A stretch of DNA of 64,000 bases from Akkermansia muciniphila (lineage in GTDB: Bacteria; Verrucomicrobiota; Verrucomicrobiia; Limisphaerales; BJHT01): NCBI GenBank assembly GCA_945861535.1, contig CAMAUZ010000003.1, forward strand, positions 62,001 to 126,000. Direction: 5' to 3'. The notes beneath the pieces are model-generated. The model saw only the letters and a program-made list of their open reading frames with translations. It was not told where the DNA came from and searched no databases. This document shows, in pieces, positions 43,301-51,670 of the stretch. The position numbers and the translations under genes were made by a program. Each line of letters starts with the position of its first letter. The stretch's first letter is position 1.

Positions 43301-43506
43301 ACGATCTCACCAAGCTCATCGCCCACTGCTACACGCTCGCCCTCGCGCGCCCGCCGCAGCCCGCGGAGATGCAGGCCGCCACGGCCTTCATCACCAGCGG
43401 TCTCGACGCCTACGCGCCGTCAGGAAAAGCCGGTGCGCGCACGCTGGCGCTCGCGGATTTTTGCCAGACCCTGCTGGCGTTGAATGAGTTTGTTTATGTC
43501 AATTGA
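40390..43506 (+). CDS. PSCyt1/DUF1549/DUF1553 domain protein
   Basis: The protein has 1038 residues. Parts in order: signal peptide (MSSNRHPLLSLFASLCVLCG); cytochrome domain with C59-VK-C62-H; DUF1549 (RAFLGLTGLPPTPREVDAFI, GERWARHWLDVARFAESSG); C-AR-C-H within VGCARCHDHKFDPI; a variable middle; and DUF1553 (GALMARVAVNRVWQHHFGRG, LHRLVLTSAAYQQSS). The hydrophobic core of the signal peptide is encoded by repeat L (40422-40454). The DUF1501 partner follows after a 450-bp repeat block, which suggests an operon interrupted by repeats. Confidence 0.9.
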   Translation: MSSNRHPLLSLFASLCVLCGHSSSSSAAPAGWPPDHAARMTRGLELFRTDIAPLLREHCVKCHGGEKTRNDFDLTTREGLLRGGTEGSAVTPFNASVSRLLQLVRHELKPGMPEKQPRLPAPAIAKLTAWIDLGAPYDAPLIAGKTPARDRAVVSAADRQWWAFQPLSKVTPPAGATHPVDAFLLAAAKTKGLAFNPPADPRTLLRRAFLGLTGLPPTPREVDAFIAASGSGNKSPQAFAALIDQLLESPTYGERWARHWLDVARFAESSGFEHDYDRPHAFHYRDFVIKALNADLPFDQFARWQLAGDEFAPGDSLAMTATGFLGAGVFPTQITANEVERTRYDAMDDMLATTASAFLGLTVGCARCHDHKFDPIPTQDYYRLLTTFTTTVRSNVELDLDQEKNRAQKIAWQSQRTELASALQTTEDALRPAFATWLTSAKVEPETNAWTLLVPDSLKANNATETFKPLGDGSYLVEGTAPANAIHTITAPAALRRITAVRLETLAHPSMKSGGPGRAGNGNFALAKFVLRVQPASGAARVIPLARAFADYEQNKNSLSIASSLDDSPTTGWAVDLGGIGKDHAAVFVLAQPLALAADEKLVLEMQFTVNKQHIIGRPRFSVTDATEPALPGGAVAADLAAALQVLRTGGKPTEAQSKTLFEHWKKRQPTWQTAQAKFAEHAAKEPRNATQAMICAEGHTPIVMHSQGPPFLKETHILKRGDTNQKQALAAQGFLQVLMRDADEQRWQWSPPPGAKYSGRRRSLANWLTDVEHGAGALMARVAVNRVWQHHFGRGLVPTPNDFGKTGVAPSNPALLDWLAGEFIRSGWKLKTLHRLVLTSAAYQQSSAHDSAKAAADPDNALFVRHVPQRLESEAVRDSILAVSGVLDPAMFGPGTLNEASTRRSIYFTVKRSRLVNSMVVFDAPEPLTSQGLRPTTIVAPQALLLMNSPQARQWATAFARRVETEAATDDLTKLIAHCYTLALARPPQPAEMQAATAFITSGLDAYAPSGKAGARTLALADFCQTLLALNEFVYVN
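40422..40454. repeat. Repeat L within the signal peptide
   Basis: CTTTGCGTCTCTTTGCGTTC followed by TTTGCGGCCATTC. The reverse complement, with one mismatch in about 32, lies at 63313-63345 in a non-coding gap. Here it encodes LFASLCVLCGHS. Confidence 0.8.
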
Positions 43507-43956
43507 ACTGTCCACGAACCGGAGCGCCGAGCATTGCTCGGCACGACCCCGCCCCGTTGGCACAGGCCGCGCAATGCTCGGCGCTCCGATGCCCAAGGGT
43601 ACCGCAGGCGTCCTCGCCTGCGAGTTCGCGGGGCGTCTCGCCCCGAGTCGGTACGGGCGGCGAGACGCCGCCCGAACTCGCAGGCGGGACGCCTGCGGTA
43701 CGAAGCTGCGCGGACTTTTTGCCCGGCACTTTTTCTCCCCTGGCTCGCTGAAGCGGCCTGAAGGCCGCGCTCCGGGGAGCGCACGCCGCTGGCGTGCAGT
43801 TTTCGGCGGCCCGCCGAAAACTTCGTTCCACATACTTTTCCCCGTAGAAGAAAAGGCTGACTGGGGAACGATGGTTTGGGCGGGCCGCCCAAACCAGCAC
43901 GCGGGCCGCGTGCGCTCCCCGTCGTGTTTCCAAATTCGAGTTCATTTCCACCTGCC
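43507..43956. repeat. Composite repeat block (Q, D2, half A, F2)
   Basis: This 450-bp gap is almost wholly repeats. Q at 43520-43587 has arms GGAGCGCCGAGCATTGCTCG and its inverse. D2 at 43598-43702 is an inverted 105-bp copy of D1. A half A motif (GCGGCCTGAAGGCCGC) lies at about 43754-43770. F2 at 43774-43920 has the same length as F1. It separates the DUF1553 and DUF1501 genes. Confidence 0.85.
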
Positions 43957-45393
43957 ATGAAAAACTTCCTCCCCCCGCTTAATCGCCGTCACTTTTTCCA
44001 ACGTGCGGGCGCGGGCTTCGGCGTGGTCGCGCTGCAAAGTTTGCTCGCGCGCAGCGGCCTCGCGGCGTCCGCCAGCAATCCGCTCGCACGCAAGGCGCCG
44101 CACTCGCCGCCGCGCGCCAAGGCGGTGATCTGGCTGTTCATGAACGGCGGCCAGAGCCAGGTGGACACCTGGGATTTCAAACCGGAATTGCAGAAGCGCG
44201 ACGGCCAGCCGCTGCCGGATTTTGATCCGAAGACCGGCTTTTTTCCGGGCGCGGTCGGGCCGTTGATGAAGTCGCCGTTCGATTGGGCGCAGCACGGGCA
44301 GAGCGGTTCGTGGGTCAGCTCGCTGTTCCCGAATCTCGCGCAGCAGGTGGACCGCATGGCGTTCATCCACTCGCTGCACACGGAGTCGAACAACCATTCG
44401 CCCGCGCTGTTCATGATGAACACCGGCACCACGCGCATGGGGCATCCGAGCGCCGGCTCGTGGGTGACCTACGGCCTCGGCTCGGCGAGCGAGGACCTGC
44501 CCGCGTTCATTGTGATGAGCGATCCGAAGGACCGCGGCCTGCCGAAGGGCCACGCGAGCAACTGGACCGCGGGTTTTCTGCCCGGCGTTTTTCAGGGCAC
44601 CTGGCTCAAGCCCAAAGGCGCGCCGATGGAAAATCTCGCGCGTCCCGCCGATCTCACCGCTGGCCGTCAGCGCGCCCAGCTTGATCTGCTGGCGCGGTTG
44701 AACCGCCTGAGCCTCGCCGACTCGGGAGCCGAGGCCGAACTGACCGCGCGCATCGAGAGCTTCGAGCTGGCGTATCGGATGCAGACCGCCGCGCCCGAGG
44801 CGTTCGATCTCACGCACGAGCCGGAGCACATCCGCACGCTCTACGGCCTCGACCAGCCGCACTGCGCGCACATGGCGGCGCAGTGCCTGATGGCGCGGCG
44901 GCTGGTCGAACGCGGCACGCGGTTCATCCAGATCTACAGCGGCGGCATGGACAACCAGCTCTCATGGGACGGCCACAACGACATCGCCGGCAACCACGGC
45001 GGCTTCGCGAGAGAGACCGACCAGCCCTTCGCCGGATTGCTCATCGACCTCGCGCAGCGCGGGATGCTGGAAGACACGCTCGTCGTCTGCGGCGGGGAGT
45101 TTGGCCGGCTGCCGATCGCGCAGAAATCGAACAAGCCCGGGCGCGATCACAACCCGCACGCCTTCACATACTGGCTGGCCGGGGGCGGCGTGAAAGGCGG
45201 CGTTCACTACGGCGCGACCGATGACATCGGCTTCAAGGCCGCGGTGGACAAAGTGAGCGTGCATGATTTCCACGCCACGCTCCTCTACGCACTCGGCTTC
45301 GATCACGAGCGGCTGATCTTCCCGTTCCAAGGCCTCGATCAACGGCTCACCGGTGTCGAGGAGGCGCGGGCGGTGAAGGAGATTTTTGCCTGA
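43957..45393 (+). CDS. DUF1501 protein with TAT-type leader
   Basis: The protein has 478 residues and starts MKNFLPPLNRRHFFQRAGAG, a twin-arginine leader (NRRHFFQ). Conserved DUF1501 phrases: AKAVIWLFMNGGQSQVDTWD, KSPFDWAQHGQSG, LFPNLAQQVDRMAFIHSLHT, PSAGSWVTYGLGS, GRDHNPHAFTYWLAGGGVKG and FHATLLYALGFDHERL. The fold is thought to be sulfatase-like, but no activity is known. It is the partner of the PSCyt1/DUF1553 protein upstream. Confidence 0.92.
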   Translation: MKNFLPPLNRRHFFQRAGAGFGVVALQSLLARSGLAASASNPLARKAPHSPPRAKAVIWLFMNGGQSQVDTWDFKPELQKRDGQPLPDFDPKTGFFPGAVGPLMKSPFDWAQHGQSGSWVSSLFPNLAQQVDRMAFIHSLHTESNNHSPALFMMNTGTTRMGHPSAGSWVTYGLGSASEDLPAFIVMSDPKDRGLPKGHASNWTAGFLPGVFQGTWLKPKGAPMENLARPADLTAGRQRAQLDLLARLNRLSLADSGAEAELTARIESFELAYRMQTAAPEAFDLTHEPEHIRTLYGLDQPHCAHMAAQCLMARRLVERGTRFIQIYSGGMDNQLSWDGHNDIAGNHGGFARETDQPFAGLLIDLAQRGMLEDTLVVCGGEFGRLPIAQKSNKPGRDHNPHAFTYWLAGGGVKGGVHYGATDDIGFKAAVDKVSVHDFHATLLYALGFDHERLIFPFQGLDQRLTGVEEARAVKEIFA

Positions 45394-45404
45394 GGAAAGG
45401 AGCA

Positions 45405-45614
45405 AAAACTCAAAGCTCAAAGCTTAAAGCTCAAGGGAAGGGACCAAGCGGACCAAGGACCAATTTGTTCGGGTTGATCGAACAACTTGGGAAGCGGGGC
45501 AAAATCGGCCGTCAGTCAAGTTGAACGCTGGAAGACAAAATCATGCGGGCCGTTGATGGAGCTTGGAACCTGGTCCTTCCCTTGAGCTTTGAGCTTTATC
45601 CTTTGAGCTTTCCC
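45405..45614. repeat. Inverted-repeat element J2
   Basis: The left arm has CTCAAAGCTCAAAGCTTAAA and GCTCAAGGGAAGG. The right arm is the inverse (CCTTCCCTTGAGCTTTGAGC). About 120 bp lie between them. It separates the DUF1501 gene and the following hypothetical gene. Confidence 0.8.
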
Positions 45615-45669
45615 CACAGCCAACAACTAGCCTTTGACCAAACGGAACGAATGAACTAGCAGAGACACC

Positions 45670-46713
45670 ATGAAATCGTCCCCCGGTTTTTCCCCTCGCC
45701 CAGCGCGGATTGTGCGGCTGCTCGTGCTCGCCGGCGTGGCTGTCGCCGCGGCCGGCCACACCAACGCGGGAGAGAAAATCATCTTCTCCGGCCGCTTTGA
45801 AAAACGCGGCCTCCCCGATCTCATCGACCGCGAACGGCTGCTGCCCGGCGCGGTTAATTTGTTCCCGCAGGCCAACGCTCCCGGCCCGGATATCGCCATG
45901 CCGCAGTCCAGCACTGGCGGCAGCAGCGCGCTGACGCGGCGACAGCAGGAGACACTCGAGCAACGCCGCAACTGGCTCGAGCACGGCCAGAAGCGCCAGG
46001 GCGATCCGGACACCGGAAATCCCAACGCACTCGAAAAACCCGGCGACCGCGACCGCGACGCGCGCCACAACAGCGGCAATCCCTTCGACCGCACCGAACC
46101 AAAGTCCGAGGCGAAACGCTCGCCCAACCCGTTCAACCCACGCGATCCCGGCGCGAGCCGCAACGGTTTCACGCCCGCCGGCACGACGCGCGACGAGGCC
46201 GGTCGCACCGATGGTCGGCCCGGTTCCGCCAACAACGATCCCTTCACCCGCACCAAAAACCCCGGCGCGCGCCTGCCGGGCGAGGCCGCGACGGACGGCC
46301 GCGGCGGCGTGGATTTGCCGACGGCCCGCATTGCTCCTCGGCTCGGCCTCGGCGCGGACAACCCGATGCAGCAAAAGCTGGATCGCGACTCGCAGTTCCG
46401 CACGTTGCTCGATCCGAAAGCCGGTGACGGCCCGCGGGCGAATGATTTTTTCAGCCTCTCGCCCGACCAGTCGCGCCTGCAGCAGCAGCAGAACCTGGGG
46501 CGCGCGTTCGAAGACATCCTCCGCCGACCCGAGCCGATCCGCCCGTTGGAGAGCCTCCGTCCCAAGTCCGCGCTCGCCGGCAATCCGCTGAACGCGGATG
46601 GCCCGAAATCCGGGAGCCTGAACGACTTCTCGCGGATCATGGCACCGGCCCCCGCGCCCGAGCGTCCGCGCCCCTCGGTCAAGCCCACCGAGTTTCCGAT
46701 GCGGGCGTTTTGA
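45670..46713 (+). CDS. Secreted low-complexity hypothetical protein
   Basis: The protein has 347 residues. A signal peptide (RLLVLAGVAVAAAGHTNA) is followed by a short ordered part (IFSGRFEKRGLPDLIDRERL), then a long Pro/Asn/Arg/Asp-rich region with NPF motifs (GNPFDR, PNPFNPRD, NDPFTR) that is likely disordered. A C-terminal helix follows (SPDQSRLQQQQNLGRAFEDI). I do not recognise a family; it could be a secreted structural or assembly protein. Confidence 0.6.
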   Translation: MKSSPGFSPRPARIVRLLVLAGVAVAAAGHTNAGEKIIFSGRFEKRGLPDLIDRERLLPGAVNLFPQANAPGPDIAMPQSSTGGSSALTRRQQETLEQRRNWLEHGQKRQGDPDTGNPNALEKPGDRDRDARHNSGNPFDRTEPKSEAKRSPNPFNPRDPGASRNGFTPAGTTRDEAGRTDGRPGSANNDPFTRTKNPGARLPGEAATDGRGGVDLPTARIAPRLGLGADNPMQQKLDRDSQFRTLLDPKAGDGPRANDFFSLSPDQSRLQQQQNLGRAFEDILRRPEPIRPLESLRPKSALAGNPLNADGPKSGSLNDFSRIMAPAPAPERPRPSVKPTEFPMRAF

Positions 46714-46914
46714 TCGGCGTGGCGGCGCGCGGTTTCTGGCATCGCACTGCCAGCGGCGTGGGAGATAACCTGGCTGCCACCCAACCCCGGCGACATCTAT
46801 TCCAATGCCGGGCTCGGCAGTCGGAACCGCCGAGAGAGCCGTAACCAAAAAAATATTGGAACCCGATTTCTGCCCCAGTGGTTTCCGTTTTGGTTGAGTG
46901 GACGCCGAGTCTCC

Positions 46915-47250
46915 GTCCCGGAGGGACGCCGGAGGAGATTGGCCGGGGGCAAGTCCGCGGCAGCGGACGCCGCCCCCGGTAAAGTTGCGGAGGTGTTCCG
47001 TGCCCCAGCGGGGCATCGAAGAAATCGACCGGGATGCCTGCCGTCCGTCGGCGATGCTTTGTCCGAGCGTTGGCTGTCTGTCCTTCGAGCGGCGAATAAC
47101 GATGGCGGAGATGCCGCATGGCCAGCGTTGCCGAAACATTCTCCGATGCCCCGCTGGGGCATGCCCCTTTGGGTGCGTCAACAACCGGGGGCTGCGCCCG
47201 CTTGGTGCGGGCTTGCCCCCGGCTAATTTCCTGCGGTGTCCCTCCGGGAC
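46915..47250. repeat. Palindromic element B3
   Basis: A 336-bp member of family B has the same ends (GTCCCGGAGGGAC and GTCCCTCCGGGAC) and facing GCCCCAGCGGGGCATCG arms. The centre is about 60 bp longer than in B1 and B2. It lies between the hypothetical gene and the convergent sigma factor gene. Confidence 0.82.
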
Positions 47251-47402
47251 CAGGAGGCAAGCGCCGGGCACAATTTTTCTGGGGCTGATTCTTGCCGGCG
47301 CAACGGCAAGATCATCGCGAGGCACGAAGCTTTTTAAGGACTGTCGTACAGCGCGGCGCAGGACATCCCACCGACTCCCCAATTAATCCGCGCGGTCTGG
47401 AT

Positions 47403-48149
47403 TCAACCGCCGAGCGCGGCGAAGAGTTGTTGCAGTTCCTCCTCCACTTCCGCGGCGGTGGCGACCGTTTCGGCGATCTCGGCACGCAGCAGTTCGCGGT
47501 AGCGCTTGCGAAGGCGGTGCGCGGCGACTTTCAAGGCGCCTTCGGTCATCCCCAGGCGGGCGGCCACGGCGGCGTGCGAGGCGTCACCCTTGTCGCCGGT
47601 GAGGGCGAACTTGAGTTCGTCGAACAGCGCCGCCTTGTCGTCGCGGGCAAACTCGTCCCGCAGGCGGCCGATGGCGCGGTCGAGGAGCGTAAGCGCCCAG
47701 CGGCGGTCGTAGAGTTTGTCGGCCGAGGCGTGGTCCGCGGGTTCGAGGGCGTAGCGGGATTCGGCGGCGGTGGCATCGAGCGAGAGGATGGTGTCGCCGC
47801 CGCCGCGTTTTTGCGCGCGGGTGCGGTCCCATTCGTTGGCGAGGAAGTTTTTCATCGACGCGAGGAGAAACGAACGGAAGCGGCCTTTGGCGCGGTCCAC
47901 GTCGGCGAGATAATTTTTGGCGAGCAGCCGGGCGAAAAATTCCTGCGTGAGATCCTGGGCGTCGTGCGGACTGTGCCCCTGCCGCCGAACAAACGCGTAG
48001 AGCGGATACCAATACGCCTGGCATAGCCCGGCCAGCGCCGCGGCGGCCTCGGGCGAGGTCGTGCGCGCGGCAAGCACGAGGCTCCAGTGGGTCTCGGCAA
48101 ACTGCGCCGCAGCTCCGCCGGTGGGATTGGAAGTTGGCTGGCGTGTCAT
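47403..48149 (-). CDS. ECF-type RNA polymerase sigma factor
   Basis: The protein has 248 residues. Sigma region 2 is visible at LCQAYWYPLYAFVRRQGHSP, DAQDLTQEFFARLL and GRFRSFLLASMKNFLANEWD. Region 4 lies at LGMTEGALKVAAHRLRKRYR. It belongs to the PVC-type ECF group often associated with Ser/Thr kinases of the type found at 29975. No anti-sigma gene is adjacent. The preceding 140 bp hold the promoter and the left arm of J3. Confidence 0.9.
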   Translation of the reverse strand: MTRQPTSNPTGGAAAQFAETHWSLVLAARTTSPEAAAALAGLCQAYWYPLYAFVRRQGHSPHDAQDLTQEFFARLLAKNYLADVDRAKGRFRSFLLASMKNFLANEWDRTRAQKRGGGDTILSLDATAAESRYALEPADHASADKLYDRRWALTLLDRAIGRLRDEFARDDKAALFDELKFALTGDKGDASHAAVAARLGMTEGALKVAAHRLRKRYRELLRAEIAETVATAAEVEEELQQLFAALGG

Positions 48150-48316
48150 TGGCTCAGCAGAGTTCGGGATGAAAAGGAGCGGGCGGATGCTCAGGTGACG
48201 GTGCGTCGTGATTAAGGTTTACCGCTGTTTTGCGCCGAATCATGGGGGCGAGAAAGCTCAAAGGAGAAAGCTCAAAGCTCAAGGGAACGGTCATGTCCTG
48301 CTATAGGTTGACAGCC

Positions 48317-49555
48317 ATGAAATCAAATTTGAGCAAAAACAAGCCGGAGATTCGGTACGGTGAAGCCTTCAAGCTGACGGTGGTGCGGGAGGTGGAGGAG
48401 GGCGGGCTGACCTTCGCGGCGGTGCAGCGGCGGCACGGGATCAAGGGGGATGGGACGGTGCAGCGCTGGGTGCGGCAGTATGGCACGGGCACGCGCGGTG
48501 GGATCGTGCGGGTGGAGACGCCCGCCGAGCAGGGCGAACTGGCACGGCTGAAGCTGCGGATGCGGCGCGTGGAGAGTGCGCTGGCCACCGCCCAGGTAGA
48601 GCTGGCGTTGGAGCGGGAGTACACGGGGCTGGCCTGCCTGCGGGCGGGGATCACGGACGTGGTCGAGTTCAAAAAAAGCGGCTGGGACGCCGGGCATCGG
48701 GCGGTAGCGGTGGCAGACCGGCCCGCGGCGGTCACGGTGCTGGCGGTGTGCGCGCAGCTGGGCATGTCGCGCCAAAACTACTACCAGCGGCGGGAGCGGC
48801 GGCAGTGCCAGGCGGTGGACACCGAGCTGGTGCTCGCGCTGGTGCGGGCGGTGCGCCAGAAGCTGCCGCGGGTGGGCGGGCGCAAACTGGCGCATATGCT
48901 GCGGCCGTCGTTGGCCGACGCGGGCGTCAAGCTGGGCCGCGACGGGCTCTTTACGGTGCTGCGGGAGGCCGGCCTGCTGGTGCCACGGCGGCGCGCCGAA
49001 CATCCCTGCACGACCAGTTCCACGCACTATCGGCCGGTGTATACCAACCAGGTGAAGGACCTGGTGGTGACCGCGCCCGACCAGGTGTGGGTGGCCGATC
49101 TGACGTATCTGCGCACGCTGGAGGGGTTCCTGTATCTGTGGCTGCTGACGGACAAGTTTTCGCGCTGCATCGTCGGGTACGCCTGCACGACCACACTGGA
49201 CGCGGGCGACGCGCTGGGAGCGCTGCGGATGGCGGTGGCGCAGCTGCCGCCCGGGGTGTTTCCGTGGCATCATTCGGACCGGGGCAGCCAGTATTGCTCG
49301 CACGAGTATGTGGGCACCCTGCTGGCGGCGGGGCTGAGGGTGAGCATGACGGCACACAACCACTGTGCGGAGAACGCGCTGGCCGAGCGGATGAACGGCA
49401 TCCTCAAGGACGAGTTCGAGCTGGGGGGCACGTTTGTGACGCGGGCGGCGGGCCTGAAGGCGGTGCCGCAGACGATCCATTTGTATAACACGTACCGGCC
49501 GCACGGCAGCCTCAAGAAGGCGGTGCCGATGGCGGTGCATCGGCCGCAGGCCTGA
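48317..49555 (+). CDS. IS3-family transposase, single uninterrupted ORF
   Basis: The protein has 412 residues. N-terminal HTH of OrfA type (IRYGEAFKLTVVREVEEGGL, TFAAVQRRHGIKGDGTVQRW), a leucine-zipper-like stretch (LARLKLRMRRVESALATAQV), then the HTH_21 region and an rve catalytic domain with DLTYL, HSDRGSQY and NALAERMNGILKDE giving the D-D-E triad. In most IS3 elements OrfA and OrfB are in different frames and joined by a -1 frameshift; here they are already fused. All motifs are intact, so it may be active. Confidence 0.9.
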   Translation: MKSNLSKNKPEIRYGEAFKLTVVREVEEGGLTFAAVQRRHGIKGDGTVQRWVRQYGTGTRGGIVRVETPAEQGELARLKLRMRRVESALATAQVELALEREYTGLACLRAGITDVVEFKKSGWDAGHRAVAVADRPAAVTVLAVCAQLGMSRQNYYQRRERRQCQAVDTELVLALVRAVRQKLPRVGGRKLAHMLRPSLADAGVKLGRDGLFTVLREAGLLVPRRRAEHPCTTSSTHYRPVYTNQVKDLVVTAPDQVWVADLTYLRTLEGFLYLWLLTDKFSRCIVGYACTTTLDAGDALGALRMAVAQLPPGVFPWHHSDRGSQYCSHEYVGTLLAAGLRVSMTAHNHCAENALAERMNGILKDEFELGGTFVTRAAGLKAVPQTIHLYNTYRPHGSLKKAVPMAVHRPQA

Positions 49556-49591
49556 GGGCCGCCGGGCCGGAAGAGATTTTGAATTGAGCGC

Positions 49592-49676
49592 GCTGTCCGC
49601 CTCTGCCGGGGTGCGGCTACGCGCCGGCTCGCTACGCTCGCCGCCGCTCCGCCGCACCCCGGCAGAGGCGGACAGC
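49592..49676. repeat. Perfect hairpin N downstream of the transposase
   Basis: The arms 49592-49616 and 49652-49676 are perfect 25-bp inverses (GCTGTCCGCCTCTGCCGGGG at the left start), with a loop of 35 bp. It lies inside the presumed IS right end, 37 bp after the transposase stop. Confidence 0.85.
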
Positions 49677-50009
49677 GGAGGCCGGCCTTCCGGCCGGTAC
49701 CCGATCCAGCGGCGCCGCCGCCAAAAAAATTCCACCCCCGATCCAGCCGCCAATTCTCCAATCAAATTCTGAAAAAACATGTGACAAGTTTTAACTAGGA
49801 CTTGACCTTACAAGCTCCAGCCACGGTGCCGCGGAGTCGGGACGGTTCCATCGCCCTGGCCCCTTGGTGCTTGGACTCGCTTGGACCTTCCCTTGAGCTT
49901 TGAGCTTTAGCCTTGGGGCTTCCGCCGCTCTGCCGCTCGCGCGGCGGCCGCCTTCCTTGACTCACCCCCCTTCACCCCTATGATGCGCCCCCGTTTGCGA
50001 AAACCCTGA

Positions 50010-51332
<1,323 letters not shown>

Positions 51333-51348
51333 GCGCAGCCCGGCATGC

Positions 51349-51370
51349 AGCCGCCGACGTGAGGAGGCGG
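51349..51370. repeat. Half element G3
   Basis: GCAGCCGCCGACGTGAGGAG begins one arm of family G, without its partner. It lies between eno and its terminator. Confidence 0.65.
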
Positions 51371-51383
51371 ATCGTTTTCCCAC

Positions 51384-51420
51384 CCCGGGAGTCTGGCAGC
51401 AGGCTTCCGGGTTTTTGTTT
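51384..51420 (+). terminator. Rho-independent terminator of eno
   Basis: CCCGGGAG pairs with CTTCCGGG (one G-U pair) around a 12-base loop, and GTTTTTGTTT follows. It is about 50 bp after the eno stop. Confidence 0.72.
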
Positions 51421-51540
51421 GGCGGGGCCGTGGAGTGCGGGGAGACGGGGAGCCGGCAGAAAAATGAGGGCAGAAAAAGAGGGATGCGGAGTCGCGAGAC
51501 TGGAAGTCCGTTTCGGGAGCTTGGGTGGCGTTGGTGGAGT

Positions 51541-51618
51541 GGTAGGGCGCGCCTGTCCCCAGCGCGCCGCGGGCTGTTCGCACGTCGCGGCGGCGCGCTG
51601 AGGACAGCGCGCCCTACC
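51541..51618. repeat. Inverted-repeat element E2
   Basis: A 78-bp copy of family E with ends GGTAGGGCGCGCCTGTCC and GGACAGCGCGCCCTACC. It lies between eno and the convergent Ig-domain gene. Confidence 0.85.
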
Positions 51619-51670
51619 GTCGCGGTTGCAGTTGGAGATTGGGGAAATCTCTCGCCCGAGGGGGAGGCGC

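Larger units (their letters stand above)
48293..49802. mobile_element. IS3-family insertion sequence
   Basis: Approximate ends are taken from a weak inverted match: TGTCCTGCTATAGGTTGACA at the left and, read as the reverse complement, AGTCCTAGTTAAAACTTGTC at the right. I find no clear target duplication. It contains one transposase ORF and, after it, the perfect hairpin at 49592-49676. Confidence 0.65.
48252..49922. repeat. Inverted-repeat element J3, split by an IS
   Basis: The left arm (about 48252-48290, AAAGCTCAAAGCTCAAGGGA) and right arm (about 49885-49922, its inverse) are the ends of a J element that now encloses the whole IS3-type insertion. In J1 and J2 the arms are only about 120-140 bp apart. 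Confidence 0.75.

Noticed and set aside
41263-43326. 687-codon ORF antisense to the PSCyt1/DUF1553 gene
   Set aside because: Same shadow effect of high GC at third codon positions.
43507-43956. Possible CRISPR array
   Set aside because: The repeats differ from each other, are palindromic, and lack regular spacers; no cas gene is nearby.
48317-49555. Programmed frameshift in the IS transposase
   Set aside because: The reading frame is continuous from the HTH to the DDE domain, so none is needed.
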